DNA of 64,000 nt from Dongia rigui (GTDB taxonomy: Bacteria; Pseudomonadota; Alphaproteobacteria; Dongiales; Dongiaceae), in the NCBI RefSeq assembly GCF_034044635.1, contig NZ_JAXCLX010000001.1, positions 2,356,001 through 2,420,000 of the forward strand. Reading direction: 5' to 3'. The position numbers were made by a program, and so were the translations under genes. Shown one piece after another: positions 47,600-55,323 of the stretch (its first letter is position 1; each line of letters starts with the position of its first letter). The notes beneath the pieces were generated by a model. It saw nothing but the letters and a program-made list of their open reading frames with translations. It was not told where the DNA came from and ran no database searches.

Positions 47600-47675
47600 T
47601 CATCCCCGGACTTGATCCGGGCATCCACTCTATCAGCTGCTGCAGTGGATCCCCGGGTCAAGCCCGGGGATGACG
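47600..47675. repeat. dispersed inverted repeat, family C
   Basis: CGTCATCCCCGGACTTGATC pairs with GGTCAAGCCCGGGGATGACG around a spacer with ATCCACT and AGTGGAT. Very close to the copy at 31848-31923, and likewise just upstream of a coding start. Confidence 0.8.
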
Positions 47676-47703
47676 TGATGAGAGAGCAAAGGGGAGTTCT
47701 TAA

Positions 47704-48690
47704 ATGTTCAAGGCGCTGCTGTTGCAGGAGAAGGACGGCAAGGTCACGTCCGCCATCGAGGATTTGCCGGATGATCGGCTGCCACCGGGCGATGTGCTGA
47801 TCCGGGTGCATAACAGCACGCTCAATTACAAGGACGGCCTGGTCCTCAATGGGCTGGGAAAACTGGTGAAGACCTATCCGCATGTGGGCGGTGTTGATCT
47901 TGCTGGCACGGTGCTGGAAAGCCAGCACGCCGATTACAAGGCCGGCGACCAGGTGATCCTGACCGGATGGCGTGTAGGCGAGGTGCATTGGGGCGGCTAT
48001 GCCGAGAAGGCGCGGGTGAAGGGCGAATGGCTGGTGCCGCTGCCGCACGGCCTCTCGACCGAGCGCGCCATGGCGATCGGCACGGCGGGCTTCACGGCGA
48101 TGCTCTGCGTGATGGCGCTCGAAGAGCATGGACTGCGCCCCGATCATGGCGACGTCCTGGTGACGGGGGCTGCCGGCGGCGTCGGCTCGGTGGCGACCGC
48201 GATCCTCGCGCGGCTTGGCTATCGCGTGGTCTGCTCAAGCGGCCGCGCCGACCAGGCGGATTACTTGAAAAGCCTGGGTGCTGCCGAAGTGATCGACCGC
48301 GCTACCATCGCCGCCCCCTCAGGCAAGCCGCTGGAGAGCGAGCGCTGGGCGGGTGCCGTCGACAGCGTGGGTGGGGCGACGCTCGCCGCCATCCTGCCGC
48401 AGATGAAATACAAGGCCGCGGTTGCTGCCTGTGGTCTCGCCGGCGGCACGAAGCTGGAGACAACGGTCATCCCCTTCATCATCCGCGGTGTGGCACTGCT
48501 CGGTGTCGATTCGGTCATGGCACCCTTGATGCGCCGCAAGGTCGCCTGGGCCAGGCTTACCAAGGACCTGCCGATGGACAAGCTCGACGCCATGATCCAC
48601 CGCGCCAAGCTGGAAGAATTGCCAGCGCTGGGCAAAGCGATCCTCGACGGCAAGGTGCGTGGGCGCGTGGTGGTGGATCTCGGGGTCTGA
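47704..48690 (+). CDS. acrylyl-CoA reductase-like zinc-free MDR family oxidoreductase (AcuI/YhdH)
   Basis: 328 aa. NSTLNYKDGLVLNG, GGVDLAGTV, GWRVGEVHWGGYAEKARVKG, NADPH-binding VTGAAGGVGSVATAILARLG and SSGRADQADYLKSLGA match the YhdH/AcuI group, which reduces acrylyl-CoA to propionyl-CoA. No DMSP genes are nearby, so the physiological substrate is open. It is the last clearly chromosomal gene before the prophage. Confidence 0.87.
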   Translation: MFKALLLQEKDGKVTSAIEDLPDDRLPPGDVLIRVHNSTLNYKDGLVLNGLGKLVKTYPHVGGVDLAGTVLESQHADYKAGDQVILTGWRVGEVHWGGYAEKARVKGEWLVPLPHGLSTERAMAIGTAGFTAMLCVMALEEHGLRPDHGDVLVTGAAGGVGSVATAILARLGYRVVCSSGRADQADYLKSLGAAEVIDRATIAAPSGKPLESERWAGAVDSVGGATLAAILPQMKYKAAVAACGLAGGTKLETTVIPFIIRGVALLGVDSVMAPLMRRKVAWARLTKDLPMDKLDAMIHRAKLEELPALGKAILDGKVRGRVVVDLGV

Positions 48691-48705
48691 TCGTCGCGGC
48701 CGGTT

Positions 48706-48987
48706 CTAAGCGGCGCGGCGCAATGCTTCCGGCATGGCGCTGGCGCCGACCAGGGCAATGCGTGGGTCTGCGTCGGAGATGCCCGTCACGACGCAGTGGG
48801 CAAGGCCGATGGTGTTGCCCTCCAAGAGGTTCACCGTGATTTGGTCGCCGGGCCGCAGCATCTCGGCAGCGGCCGAGAAATAGGCGGGCGCCAGGATGCC
48901 GTGCAGCGGATCGGCCGAGCGGTAATGCCAGTGGGTAAAGCCGTTGGCGTAGGCCAGCACGCTTAACTGGGTTGGATCGAAGCGCAT
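48706..48987 (-). CDS. small phage-associated protein
   Basis: 93 aa; AAGGAGG lies just upstream of the ATG. The pattern HWHYRSADPLHGILAPAYFSAAAEMLRPGDQITV resembles a small protein found in many phage structural regions (usually ...YFN.a.d.L..GD.I.V). Here it lies alone on the minus strand, outside the structural operon, with its own strong promoter and an operator-like inverted repeat. It may be a decoration protein or a lysogeny-expressed gene; its function is unknown. Confidence 0.7.
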   Translation of the reverse strand: MRFDPTQLSVLAYANGFTHWHYRSADPLHGILAPAYFSAAAEMLRPGDQITVNLLEGNTIGLAHCVVTGISDADPRIALVGASAMPEALRRAA

Positions 48988-49017
48988 CTATCCCCTCCTT
49001 TGCCGGACGATAAACCC

Positions 49018-49059
49018 ATTCTAGCTGAAGATTACGCATTTTGTCAACTCAAAATGCGT
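49018..49059 (-). promoter_or_regulatory. sigma-70 promoter with overlapping perfect inverted repeat
   Basis: On the minus strand, TTGACA (49047-49042), an 18-base spacer and TAGAAT (49023-49018). The -35 lies inside a perfect dyad, ACGCATTTTG (49034-49043) - 6 bases - CAAAATGCGT (49050-49059). It drives the 93-aa gene and is probably controlled by a repressor. Confidence 0.75.
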
Positions 49060-49152
49060 TCTCGCAATGCAGCAAAAAGCCTCACGCGCCGAAGCTTGCG
49101 GTGAGGCCTTGGGAAAAGGCGCGGCTGCCGGGTTAAAGGGGCGGCGGCGCGG

Positions 49153-49839
49153 TCAACCGGCTTCGCCGGCCCCGGTGATGCGGTAGATCCGTTTCACATC
49201 AACGGCCTTCAGCGAGATATCGCGCGAAGGGTTGAACTGGTGGAGGACCACTTCCTCGTCATTGCGGCGGAGGAACTGCTTGATCAGGCCCTGGCCGTCG
49301 GCAAGCTCGACAGCAACGAAGCAGTTCTTGGTCAAAGGCCGGTTCGGATTGACATAGAGCAGTTCGCCCGCGAAATAACGCGGCTCCATGGAATCGCCGT
49401 CGACATAGAGGGCAAAGGCATTGAAGGCGCCTTTGAGATTGGCGGGCCGCTCGACAAATTCCTTGGCCTCGCCCTCGTTGAAATAGAACCCCTCGCTGCC
49501 GCCTTTAACCGCGCCAATCACGGGCAAGTCGCGCTGGCTCTGCCCACCGCCCAGGGCGCTGGGGCGCGGTGTCACCGGCTCACGCCGATGGGTCACCGAC
49601 TGGCCCTGCTCGATACCGGCCAGTTGCAGCACGCCGCCGGGCTCGGTGCCGTGCTGGCTGAAAAGTGCATCAAGTTCGCGGGCCAGTTCGAAGGGCAGGA
49701 AACGGCGCTTGTAGCGATCCTCGTAATGCTGATAGCGGGTCAGGCTCCAGCCCAGCGCCTCGGACACCGAGCGCATGGTGAGACCGGCCTGTTCACGCAA
49801 TTCCTTCAGCCGCCTGGCGGCTTCCGAGATCTCTGTCAT
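49153..49839 (-). CDS. phage repressor: XRE-type DNA-binding domain plus S24 (LexA-like) peptidase
   Basis: 228 aa from the ATG at 49839 (AAGGAG upstream). N-terminal helix-turn-helix LKELREQAGLTMRSVSEALG; C-terminal S24 domain with the catalytic Ser150 in GDSMEP and Lys187 in GLIKQF, and a cleavage-type hinge near IGAVKGG (108-114). It should maintain lysogeny and self-cleave on SOS induction with RecA. It is divergent from the early genes, and dyads overlapping the two neighbouring promoters are its likely operators. A weak TATATA at about 49914-49919 may belong to its own promoter. Confidence 0.9.
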   Translation of the reverse strand: MTEISEAARRLKELREQAGLTMRSVSEALGWSLTRYQHYEDRYKRRFLPFELARELDALFSQHGTEPGGVLQLAGIEQGQSVTHRREPVTPRPSALGGGQSQRDLPVIGAVKGGSEGFYFNEGEAKEFVERPANLKGAFNAFALYVDGDSMEPRYFAGELLYVNPNRPLTKNCFVAVELADGQGLIKQFLRRNDEEVVLHQFNPSRDISLKAVDVKRIYRITGAGEAG

Positions 49840-49943
49840 AGGAAACTCCTTATCGACCATCCAACTGCTGGGCAGCGCAGGCGCGCGCACCATCGGGTCG
49901 ACTGATCACGGCTATATATGTACGAAGAATACGTTTTTAAAGC

Positions 49944-49979
49944 TTGACAGCGTAACCAAAATATGCGTATTATCGCATA
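49944..49979 (+). promoter_or_regulatory. early promoter with operator dyad around the -10 box
   Basis: TTGACA (49944-49949), an 18-base spacer, TATTAT (49968-49973). The -10 box is exactly the spacer of the dyad TATGCG (49962-49967) and CGCATA (49974-49979), so a bound repressor would block it. It drives the plus-strand early genes. Confidence 0.75.
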
Positions 49980-50036
49980 ATCATATAACGCGCAAAGCCT
50001 GTCAGCGGCGGGGTCAGCCGATCGGGGAGGAAAATA

Positions 50037-50228
50037 ATGGAACAAAAAGGAAACAAAGATCAATCAGGCCACTGGGTCGGCCTGCGGAACTGCCTCTCCT
50101 GCGGCGGCCGATTCGTGGCGCTGAGCCCCTATGTGCGGGTTTGCGACCTGTGTAAGGCCGGCGAGGAATGGCAGAGCGGCAATGTCGACGTCGTCCGTCA
50201 CCACCCGGCGCCCGCCAATGACAACTAA
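50037..50228 (+). CDS. small zinc-finger-like early phage protein
   Basis: 63 aa; GGGGAGG upstream gives a strong ribosome site. Two cysteine pairs, NCLSCGG and VCDLCKAG, 18 residues apart, suggest one zinc-binding site. The tail HHPAPANDN is polar. First gene after the repressed promoter. It might be a regulator of the divergent switch or of host functions; not recognised as a known family. Confidence 0.7.
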   Translation: MEQKGNKDQSGHWVGLRNCLSCGGRFVALSPYVRVCDLCKAGEEWQSGNVDVVRHHPAPANDN

Positions 50229-50262
50229 GCCAATGATGACGAAAACAGAGGAGCAGCGCCCT

Positions 50263-50490
50263 ATGGCCGAGATCGTCGACTTTCCCCCGAGCCCCACGAT
50301 GCGACCCGAACAGGCGGTCGGCACCTGCCTGAAGACAAGGTGGTCGCAGTTCCTTGGCATCGGCATCACCGAGGCGGGCGAGTTCGAGGTGGTGAACAGC
50401 GACATGACCGCCGAGCGCGCGTTGTGGCTGGTGAAATGGGCCGAGCGCTGGGCCATGGGCCTCGACGAGGTGGAGGAGGTCGAGGGATGA
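50263..50490 (+). CDS. small early phage protein
   Basis: 75 aa from the ATG at 50263 (GAGGAG upstream; earlier in-frame ATGs at 50233 and 50236 lack a site). MAEIVDFPPSPTMRPEQAVG is followed by an acidic amphipathic part (ERALWLVKWAERWAMGLDEVEEVEG). No family recognised. Its stop overlaps the next start (ATGA). Confidence 0.65.
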   Translation: MAEIVDFPPSPTMRPEQAVGTCLKTRWSQFLGIGITEAGEFEVVNSDMTAERALWLVKWAERWAMGLDEVEEVEG

Positions 50491-51044
50491 GGGCGTTCAT
50501 CGCGACCAAGCGGGGCCGGCCGCGCCAACTCGAGGCCGCCAACGATAACACGCCGGATCGTGGCACGATGGAGTTGCAGATGAAGCGTGCGGTCTTGGCG
50601 CGCGGTGTGGCGGCTGAGGCGGCGACGCATCCCTTGGACCTGCTGCTGGCGCATGGCCGCATCAATCTTGCCGAGCATCGTGCCGGCTGTCGGTATGCAG
50701 CGCTTTACAAGCAGGTGATCGGCCCCACCGGGATAAGCTACGGCCGGCTTTACGCGGGCCTCGCCGGCGAGAGCCGCGGGCGGCGGACCGATGTCGCCAT
50801 CGACCCGGCGGTGGATGACGCAGAACGCGCCGACGCACAGCGCCAGTTTCGCACGGCGCAGGCGGCATTGCGCAGCGAAGGCGCCGTGGTCGCCGGCATC
50901 ACCGAGCGATTGGCCGTCTTCGGTGCGTTTCCGGATTGGCTGCTGGCAGAACATGCGACGGCTTTGCGCGCCCGCGGATTGCTGCGCAAAGGCCTGCGGC
51001 AGCTGGCCGAGGCGTTTCAGCGCAACGCCGGGAGATGCAGATGA
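50487..51044 (+). CDS. phage-associated protein of unknown function, basic N-terminus
   Basis: 185 aa. It begins with TKRGRPRQLEAANDNTPDRG, a basic patch plus linker. Then come HPLDLLLAHGRINLAEHRAG and a helical domain with Arg/Ala-rich helices, as in proteins found just before terminase genes of alphaproteobacterial prophages. The late helix pair (GAFPDWLLAEHATALRARGL) could bind DNA. Coupled on both sides by ATGA overlaps. Function is unknown; a terminase helper or regulator is plausible. Confidence 0.65.
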   Translation: MRAFIATKRGRPRQLEAANDNTPDRGTMELQMKRAVLARGVAAEAATHPLDLLLAHGRINLAEHRAGCRYAALYKQVIGPTGISYGRLYAGLAGESRGRRTDVAIDPAVDDAERADAQRQFRTAQAALRSEGAVVAGITERLAVFGAFPDWLLAEHATALRARGLLRKGLRQLAEAFQRNAGRCR

Positions 51045-51277
51045 GCAAGGCATTGGCGCTGCCCGTTGATGAACTGGAAGACCTCGCCCGCCGCTATGCG
51101 AGGCGTGCGGTCGAGACGCTCGCCGAGGTGATCGACAATGCGGAGGCCACACCGGCAACGCGGATCTCGGCGGCGACGGCGATCCTGCAATGGGGATATG
51201 GGCGCCCAGGCGGCAAGCCCAAGCCGGGTGAGGCCGGCGAGCAGGTGATTCGCTTGACTTGGGGAAATGACCCATGA
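51041..51277 (+). CDS. putative small terminase-like protein
   Basis: 78 aa. LEDLARRYARRAVETLAEVI and TPATRISAATAILQWGYGRPGG match a short helical family (...LA..A..TL.EI....A...AR..AA...L..GYGKP) that lies immediately upstream of large-terminase genes in many phages. It may supply DNA recognition for packaging; shorter than most TerS proteins, so the assignment is tentative. Confidence 0.6.
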   Translation: MSKALALPVDELEDLARRYARRAVETLAEVIDNAEATPATRISAATAILQWGYGRPGGKPKPGEAGEQVIRLTWGNDP

Positions 51278-51291
51278 ACGCAAAATAGGCC

Positions 51292-51320
51292 TTGACGATC
51301 TAGGAATATTTTGCTAATAT
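51292..51320 (+). promoter_or_regulatory. strong sigma-70-like promoter before the terminase gene
   Basis: TTGACG (51292-51297), a 17-base spacer, TAATAT (51315-51320) in an AT-rich island. Predicted start near 51327. A terminator-like hairpin follows within 20 bases, and no ORF lies between them. Confidence 0.7.
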
Positions 51321-51341
51321 GCAAATATAGACTGCGATAAA

Positions 51342-51385
51342 GCGCCCCGGAGAGCCCCACAGGCTTTCGCGGGGCGTTTCATTTT
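51342..51385 (+). terminator. terminator-like hairpin between promoter and terminase gene
   Basis: Outer stem CGCCCCG (51343-51349) with CGGGGCG (51370-51376), continuing into an inner stem GAGAGCC (51350-51356) with GGCTTTC (51362-51368) around the loop CCACA, then TTTCATTTT. About 14 pairs with one bulge. It could terminate or attenuate the transcript from 51327. Confidence 0.65.
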
Positions 51386-51405
51386 CGGGGAGCATTGAAC
51401 GCAAG

Positions 51406-52707
51406 ATGGCCAGGGCAGTGCAACGACGGGCGGCCAACCCAAGGTCGCGCGACGTGCATCTTTATAGTCCGCGGCCGCACCAGGCCGATCTGCATCGCGC
51501 GCTGAAGCGCTTCAATGTGCTGGTGGCGCATCGGCGCTTCGGCAAGACGGTTTTCTGCATCAACGAGCTCATTGCCAAGGCCGCAGTCAATCCGAAACGG
51601 GAAGCACGCTATGGCTATGTGGCGCCGCTGCTGACACAGGCCAAGGATGTCGCCTGGGTCTATCTGAAGCGCTTCACTGCGCCCATCCCGGGCATCGAGG
51701 TGAGCGAGACGGAACTGTGGGTGCAGCTGCCCAATGGTGCCCGCATCCGCCTTTACGGCGCCGACAATGCCGACCGGTTGCGCGGCCTCTATTTCGACGG
51801 CGTTGTGCTTGATGAATATGCGCAGATGAGCCCGCGCGTCTGGCCCGAGGTGGTGCGGCCGATGCTGGCCGACCGCCAGGGCTGGGCGCTGTTCATCGGC
51901 ACACCGATGGGGCGCAACCATTTCTGCGCGCTTTATGAACAGGCGATGACCGATGCCGATTGGCTGGCCCGGCGCTTCCCGGCGAGCGAGACCGGCATCT
52001 TGGCGGTGGCGGAACTGGCGGCAGCCCGGCGCGCCATGTCGACCCAAGCCTTCGCACAGGAATTCGAATGCAGCTTTGCCGCCGGCGTGCCGGGCGCCTA
52101 TTACGCGGCGCTGCTGGAACAGGCGGAACAGGACGGCCGCATCGGCCGCGTGCCATGGGAGCCGCGTCTGCCGGTGACGACGGCCTGGGATCTGGGCATC
52201 GGCGATGCGACGGCGATCTGGTTTGCGCAAACGCTGGGCCAGGAGATCCGCATCATCGACTATTACGAGGCGAGCGGCGCGGCGCTTGCTCATTACGCCA
52301 AGCATCTGTCCGAGAAAGACTATGTCTATCATGAGCACCTGTTGCCACATGATGTCTCGGTGCGGGAGTTGAGCACGGGACAGACGCGGCTCGATACCCT
52401 GCGCAGCCTCGGCCTCAAAGTGCGGGTGCTGAGCGCTGATTCAGTCGAGGATGGGATCGAGGCGGTGCGGAACCTCATTCCCCGCTGCTGGATCGATGCG
52501 CAGAAATGCGCCCGCGGCCTCGATGCGCTGCGGCTCTATCGGCCGGCATTCGATGCCAAGCGCGAGACCTTCAGCGCGCGGCCGGTGCATGACTGGACCA
52601 GCCATGCCGCCGACGCCTTGCGCTATCTGTCGCGTGGGTTGAAGCGCCCGTTGCGACCGGCAATGGAGTCGGCGCAGACAGGCGACTACAGCCCCTTCAG
52701 CTGGTAG
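51406..52707 (+). CDS. terL: phage terminase large subunit
   Basis: 433 aa. ATPase: Walker A-like HRRFGKT (42-48), Walker B VVLDEYAQ (Asp136-Glu137), coupling motif FIGTPMGR. Nuclease: TAWDLGIGDATAIWF (Asp262, Asp267) and VHDWTSHAADALRY. It cuts and pumps phage DNA into the procapsid. The ATG lacks a close Shine-Dalgarno; GGGGAG is about 14 bases upstream. Confidence 0.95.
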   Translation: MARAVQRRAANPRSRDVHLYSPRPHQADLHRALKRFNVLVAHRRFGKTVFCINELIAKAAVNPKREARYGYVAPLLTQAKDVAWVYLKRFTAPIPGIEVSETELWVQLPNGARIRLYGADNADRLRGLYFDGVVLDEYAQMSPRVWPEVVRPMLADRQGWALFIGTPMGRNHFCALYEQAMTDADWLARRFPASETGILAVAELAAARRAMSTQAFAQEFECSFAAGVPGAYYAALLEQAEQDGRIGRVPWEPRLPVTTAWDLGIGDATAIWFAQTLGQEIRIIDYYEASGAALAHYAKHLSEKDYVYHEHLLPHDVSVRELSTGQTRLDTLRSLGLKVRVLSADSVEDGIEAVRNLIPRCWIDAQKCARGLDALRLYRPAFDAKRETFSARPVHDWTSHAADALRYLSRGLKRPLRPAMESAQTGDYSPFSW

Positions 52708-52711
52708 GCCC

Positions 52712-53236
52712 ATGCACGTGAAGCCCTTGACGCGCGACGCGCTCTTGAGTGTCGCCGCTGGGATGCGCGCGCCCGATCGGCACGAGATCTTTGCGACGCG
52801 GTTTGACGAGGACGTCGCCGCGCTGGTTGCCGATCTGGCAGAAGGCCATCCTGTCGGTGCCGTGATGGCGGCTGCGGACGGTACGCCGGTCGCTGTCCTC
52901 GGTGGCACGGAAATGTGGCCAGGCCTGTGGTCGCTTTGGATGTTCGCAACGGATCGCTGGCCAGAGGTCGCTCGCGCCGCAACGCGTTTTGCCAAGCGCG
53001 AATTGTGGCCAGCCTTGCTGGCCCTGGGTCTGCGGCGCGGCGAATGCCGCTCGGCCGCGCAACACACGATGGCGCATCGCTGGATCCGGCATCTTGGCGG
53101 GGTCCAGGAATCCATCCACCCGGCCTTCGGCAAGGGCGGGGAGACTTTCATCGGCTTTGTCATCTATGGAGAGACGGAACATGTGCGCCACCCCGAAACG
53201 TCACAGCAAGAACAATGTGGGCAGCAGCGGCAATAG
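52712..53236 (+). CDS. phage protein resembling podovirus internal virion protein A / GNAT-like
   Basis: 174 aa. The middle section ADGTPVAVLGGTEMWPGLWSLWMFATDRWPEVARAATRF and the later RGECRSAAQHTMAHRWIRHLGG match a GNAT-fold protein found between terminase and portal genes in T7-like and related podoviruses (T7 gp13-type). Enzymatic activity is not shown. Its 3' end overlaps the next gene by 56 bases. Confidence 0.7.
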   Translation: MHVKPLTRDALLSVAAGMRAPDRHEIFATRFDEDVAALVADLAEGHPVGAVMAAADGTPVAVLGGTEMWPGLWSLWMFATDRWPEVARAATRFAKRELWPALLALGLRRGECRSAAQHTMAHRWIRHLGGVQESIHPAFGKGGETFIGFVIYGETEHVRHPETSQQEQCGQQRQ

Positions 53237-53402
53237 CAGCACGGCAACGCCGTCGGCCAGCGACGCTGTCGCCGACGCTGCCGCAGAAAAGGAATTGCGC
53301 CGCTTGCGCTCGCTTTATGGCCGCCGTGCCACGATCCTGACACCGGAGCGCTCGGCCATGGGCGAAGCGCCGACGGTACAGAAGAACCTGCTGGGTTCGT
53401 GA
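53181..53402 (+). CDS. small phage protein with LLG C-terminus
   Basis: 73 aa from the ATG at 53181 (GGAGAGACGGAAC upstream). A Ser/Asn/Ala-rich N-terminus is followed by LRRLRSLYGRRATILTPERS and the end TVQKNLLGS. The pattern R.GR.ATILT...KN-LLG is shared with small proteins just before portal genes in many podoviruses. Function unknown. The portal gene may start on the overlapping GTGA. Confidence 0.7.
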   Translation: MCATPKRHSKNNVGSSGNSSTATPSASDAVADAAAEKELRRLRSLYGRRATILTPERSAMGEAPTVQKNLLGS

Positions 53403-55036
53403 GCGGATCAGTAGCTGACATGGACAATATCGCCGACGACCTCATCCGCCGCCAGGAGGCCCTGGCCGGCGAACGCGCGACGCTCGACACGCTGTGGCAG
53501 GAAATCGCCGAGCTGATGAAGCCACTGCGTGCCGACTTCACCTTTCAGCGCGTGCCCGGCGACAAACGCACGCAGAAGATCTTCGATGCGACCGCTGGTC
53601 TTGCCGCCGACAACCTGGCGGCTGGCCTCTGGGGCATGATTACCAATGCTGCCAATGACTGGTTCACCCTGCGCTCGGATCTGCCCGAGAGCGAGGAAGC
53701 GCAAGCGACCAAGGAATGGCTGGATGACGTGACGCGGCGCATGCAGGGCACCTTTGCCGCCAATGGGCAGCGCTTTTATGCGCGCGTCCTAGAACTCTAT
53801 GCCGATCTGGTGACGTTTGGTACCGGCGTCTTCTATTCGGAAGAGGATGCAGCGACGGGACGGGTTCATTATTCCTGCCGGCATCTCGCCGAATGCTTCA
53901 TCGCCGAGAATGAGCGCGACGAGGTCGATACGGTCTTTCGCCGCTTCAGCTTCACCGCGCGCCAGGCGCACAAGCGCTGGGGCGACAAATGCCATCCCAG
54001 CCTGCTGCGCGCCCTGGAGAAGGAGCCGGACCGGCGGTTCAGCTTTTTGCACGCAGTAATGCCTCGCGAGGACGTGGCGCGCGGCCGGTTCGATCCGGCT
54101 GGCATGGCGTTTGCCTCCTTCTACATCGATGTCGAGAACCGCCTGCTGCTCTCGGAAGGCGGCTATCACGACTTTCCCTACCAGGTGCCGCGCTGGTCGA
54201 CGGCTTCGCGCGGGCTTTACGGCGACAGTCCAGCGATGCTGGCCCTGCCGGACGTGAAGATGCTCAATGCCATGTCGAAGACGACGATCGTCGCGGCGCA
54301 GAAGGCGGTCGATCCACCGCTCCTGGCTGTCGACGAGGTGGCGGTCCGAGGCCTGCGCACGCATCCCGGCGGCATCATCTATGGCGGCCTTGATGAGAAC
54401 GGCCGCCGCCGCTATGAGCCACTGCACAGCAACAGCAATGTGGGCCTGGGGCTGGAGCTTGAGGAGCAGCGCCGCGAGGCGGTGCGGCAGGCCTTCTATT
54501 TTTCGCTGCTGCAGATGGTGCAGCAGCCTAACCAGACGGCCACGGAAGTGCTGGCGCGCCAGGAAGAGAAGCTGCGCCTGATGGGGCCGCATCTTGGGCG
54601 TATCCAGGCGGAATTCCTGGACCCGTTGATCCGCCGCCAGTTCGGCATCATGCGACGCGCCAACCTGTTGCCGCCGCCACCCAAGCAGCTGCGCGCCAGC
54701 GGCATCCGCATCGAATATGTCTCGCCGCTTGCACGTGCACAAAGGGCGGGCGAAGGGGCTGCGATCGTGCGGGCACTCGAATCGCTGGCGCCGCTCGGCG
54801 GCATCAAGCCGGAGATCTACGACAATATCGATTCCGACGCTGCGGCGAGGCTGCTTGCCCAATCCTTCGGTGTGCCCAACAACCTGCTGCGTACGCCTGG
54901 CGCGGTGAAGAAGCTGCGCCAGGAAGCGGAAAAGGAAGGGGCTGCCGGCGATGGCGCCATGCCCGCCGGCATGCAAGGCGATGCAACGGCTGGGTTGGGC
55001 GATCTCGGTGCCATGCTTTCGGGCGGTGGCCAATGA
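53399..55036 (+). CDS. head-tail connector (portal) protein, T7/podovirus type
   Basis: 545 aa if started at GTG 53399 (overlapping the previous stop); ATG 53420 is an alternative. WQEIAELMKPLRADF, TQKIFDATAGLAADNLAAGLWG, YGDSPAMLALPDVKMLNAMSK and PNQTATEVLARQEEKLRLMGP are hallmarks of the T7-type head-tail connector family. Twelve copies form the portal through which DNA enters. The Gly/Ala-rich C-terminus is probably flexible. Confidence 0.92.
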   Translation: MSGSVADMDNIADDLIRRQEALAGERATLDTLWQEIAELMKPLRADFTFQRVPGDKRTQKIFDATAGLAADNLAAGLWGMITNAANDWFTLRSDLPESEEAQATKEWLDDVTRRMQGTFAANGQRFYARVLELYADLVTFGTGVFYSEEDAATGRVHYSCRHLAECFIAENERDEVDTVFRRFSFTARQAHKRWGDKCHPSLLRALEKEPDRRFSFLHAVMPREDVARGRFDPAGMAFASFYIDVENRLLLSEGGYHDFPYQVPRWSTASRGLYGDSPAMLALPDVKMLNAMSKTTIVAAQKAVDPPLLAVDEVAVRGLRTHPGGIIYGGLDENGRRRYEPLHSNSNVGLGLELEEQRREAVRQAFYFSLLQMVQQPNQTATEVLARQEEKLRLMGPHLGRIQAEFLDPLIRRQFGIMRRANLLPPPPKQLRASGIRIEYVSPLARAQRAGEGAAIVRALESLAPLGGIKPEIYDNIDSDAAARLLAQSFGVPNNLLRTPGAVKKLRQEAEKEGAAGDGAMPAGMQGDATAGLGDLGAMLSGGGQ

Positions 55037-55323
55037 AGGCCGGCATTACCTGGCTGTTGCGCCTTCATGGGCGCGCGCGGGCACAGCGTGTGGCAGAAGC
55101 CTATCGGCGGCAGCTTTCCGCAGATGAGGGCGCAGCGCGGCTGATTCTCTCTGACCTCGCGCATTACTGCCGCGCGGGGCAGAGCAGTTTTGTGCCTGGC
55201 GATCCGCATCAGACAGCGTTCAACGAAGGGGCGCGCGATGCCTTCCTGCACATCGCGGAAATGTGCGGCGTGACCCCGCGCGATTTTACCGAGCTTCTGG
55301 AAGAGGTGATCGATGATCGATGA
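55033..55323 (+). CDS. Bbp19-like phage protein
   Basis: 96 aa, coupled to the portal gene by ATGA. ARLILSDLAHYCRAGQSSFV, PHQTAFNEGARDAFLHIAEM and the acidic end match the small Bbp19 family named after Bordetella phage BPP-1, found between portal and scaffold genes. Function is unknown. It overlaps the next gene by 11 bases. Confidence 0.75.
   Translation: MKAGITWLLRLHGRARAQRVAEAYRRQLSADEGAARLILSDLAHYCRAGQSSFVPGDPHQTAFNEGARDAFLHIAEMCGVTPRDFTELLEEVIDDR

Noticed and set aside
48640-48720. tRNA gene or attachment site at the left prophage edge
   Set aside because: No cloverleaf or recognisable direct repeat is visible between the acrylyl-CoA-reductase-like gene and the first phage gene.
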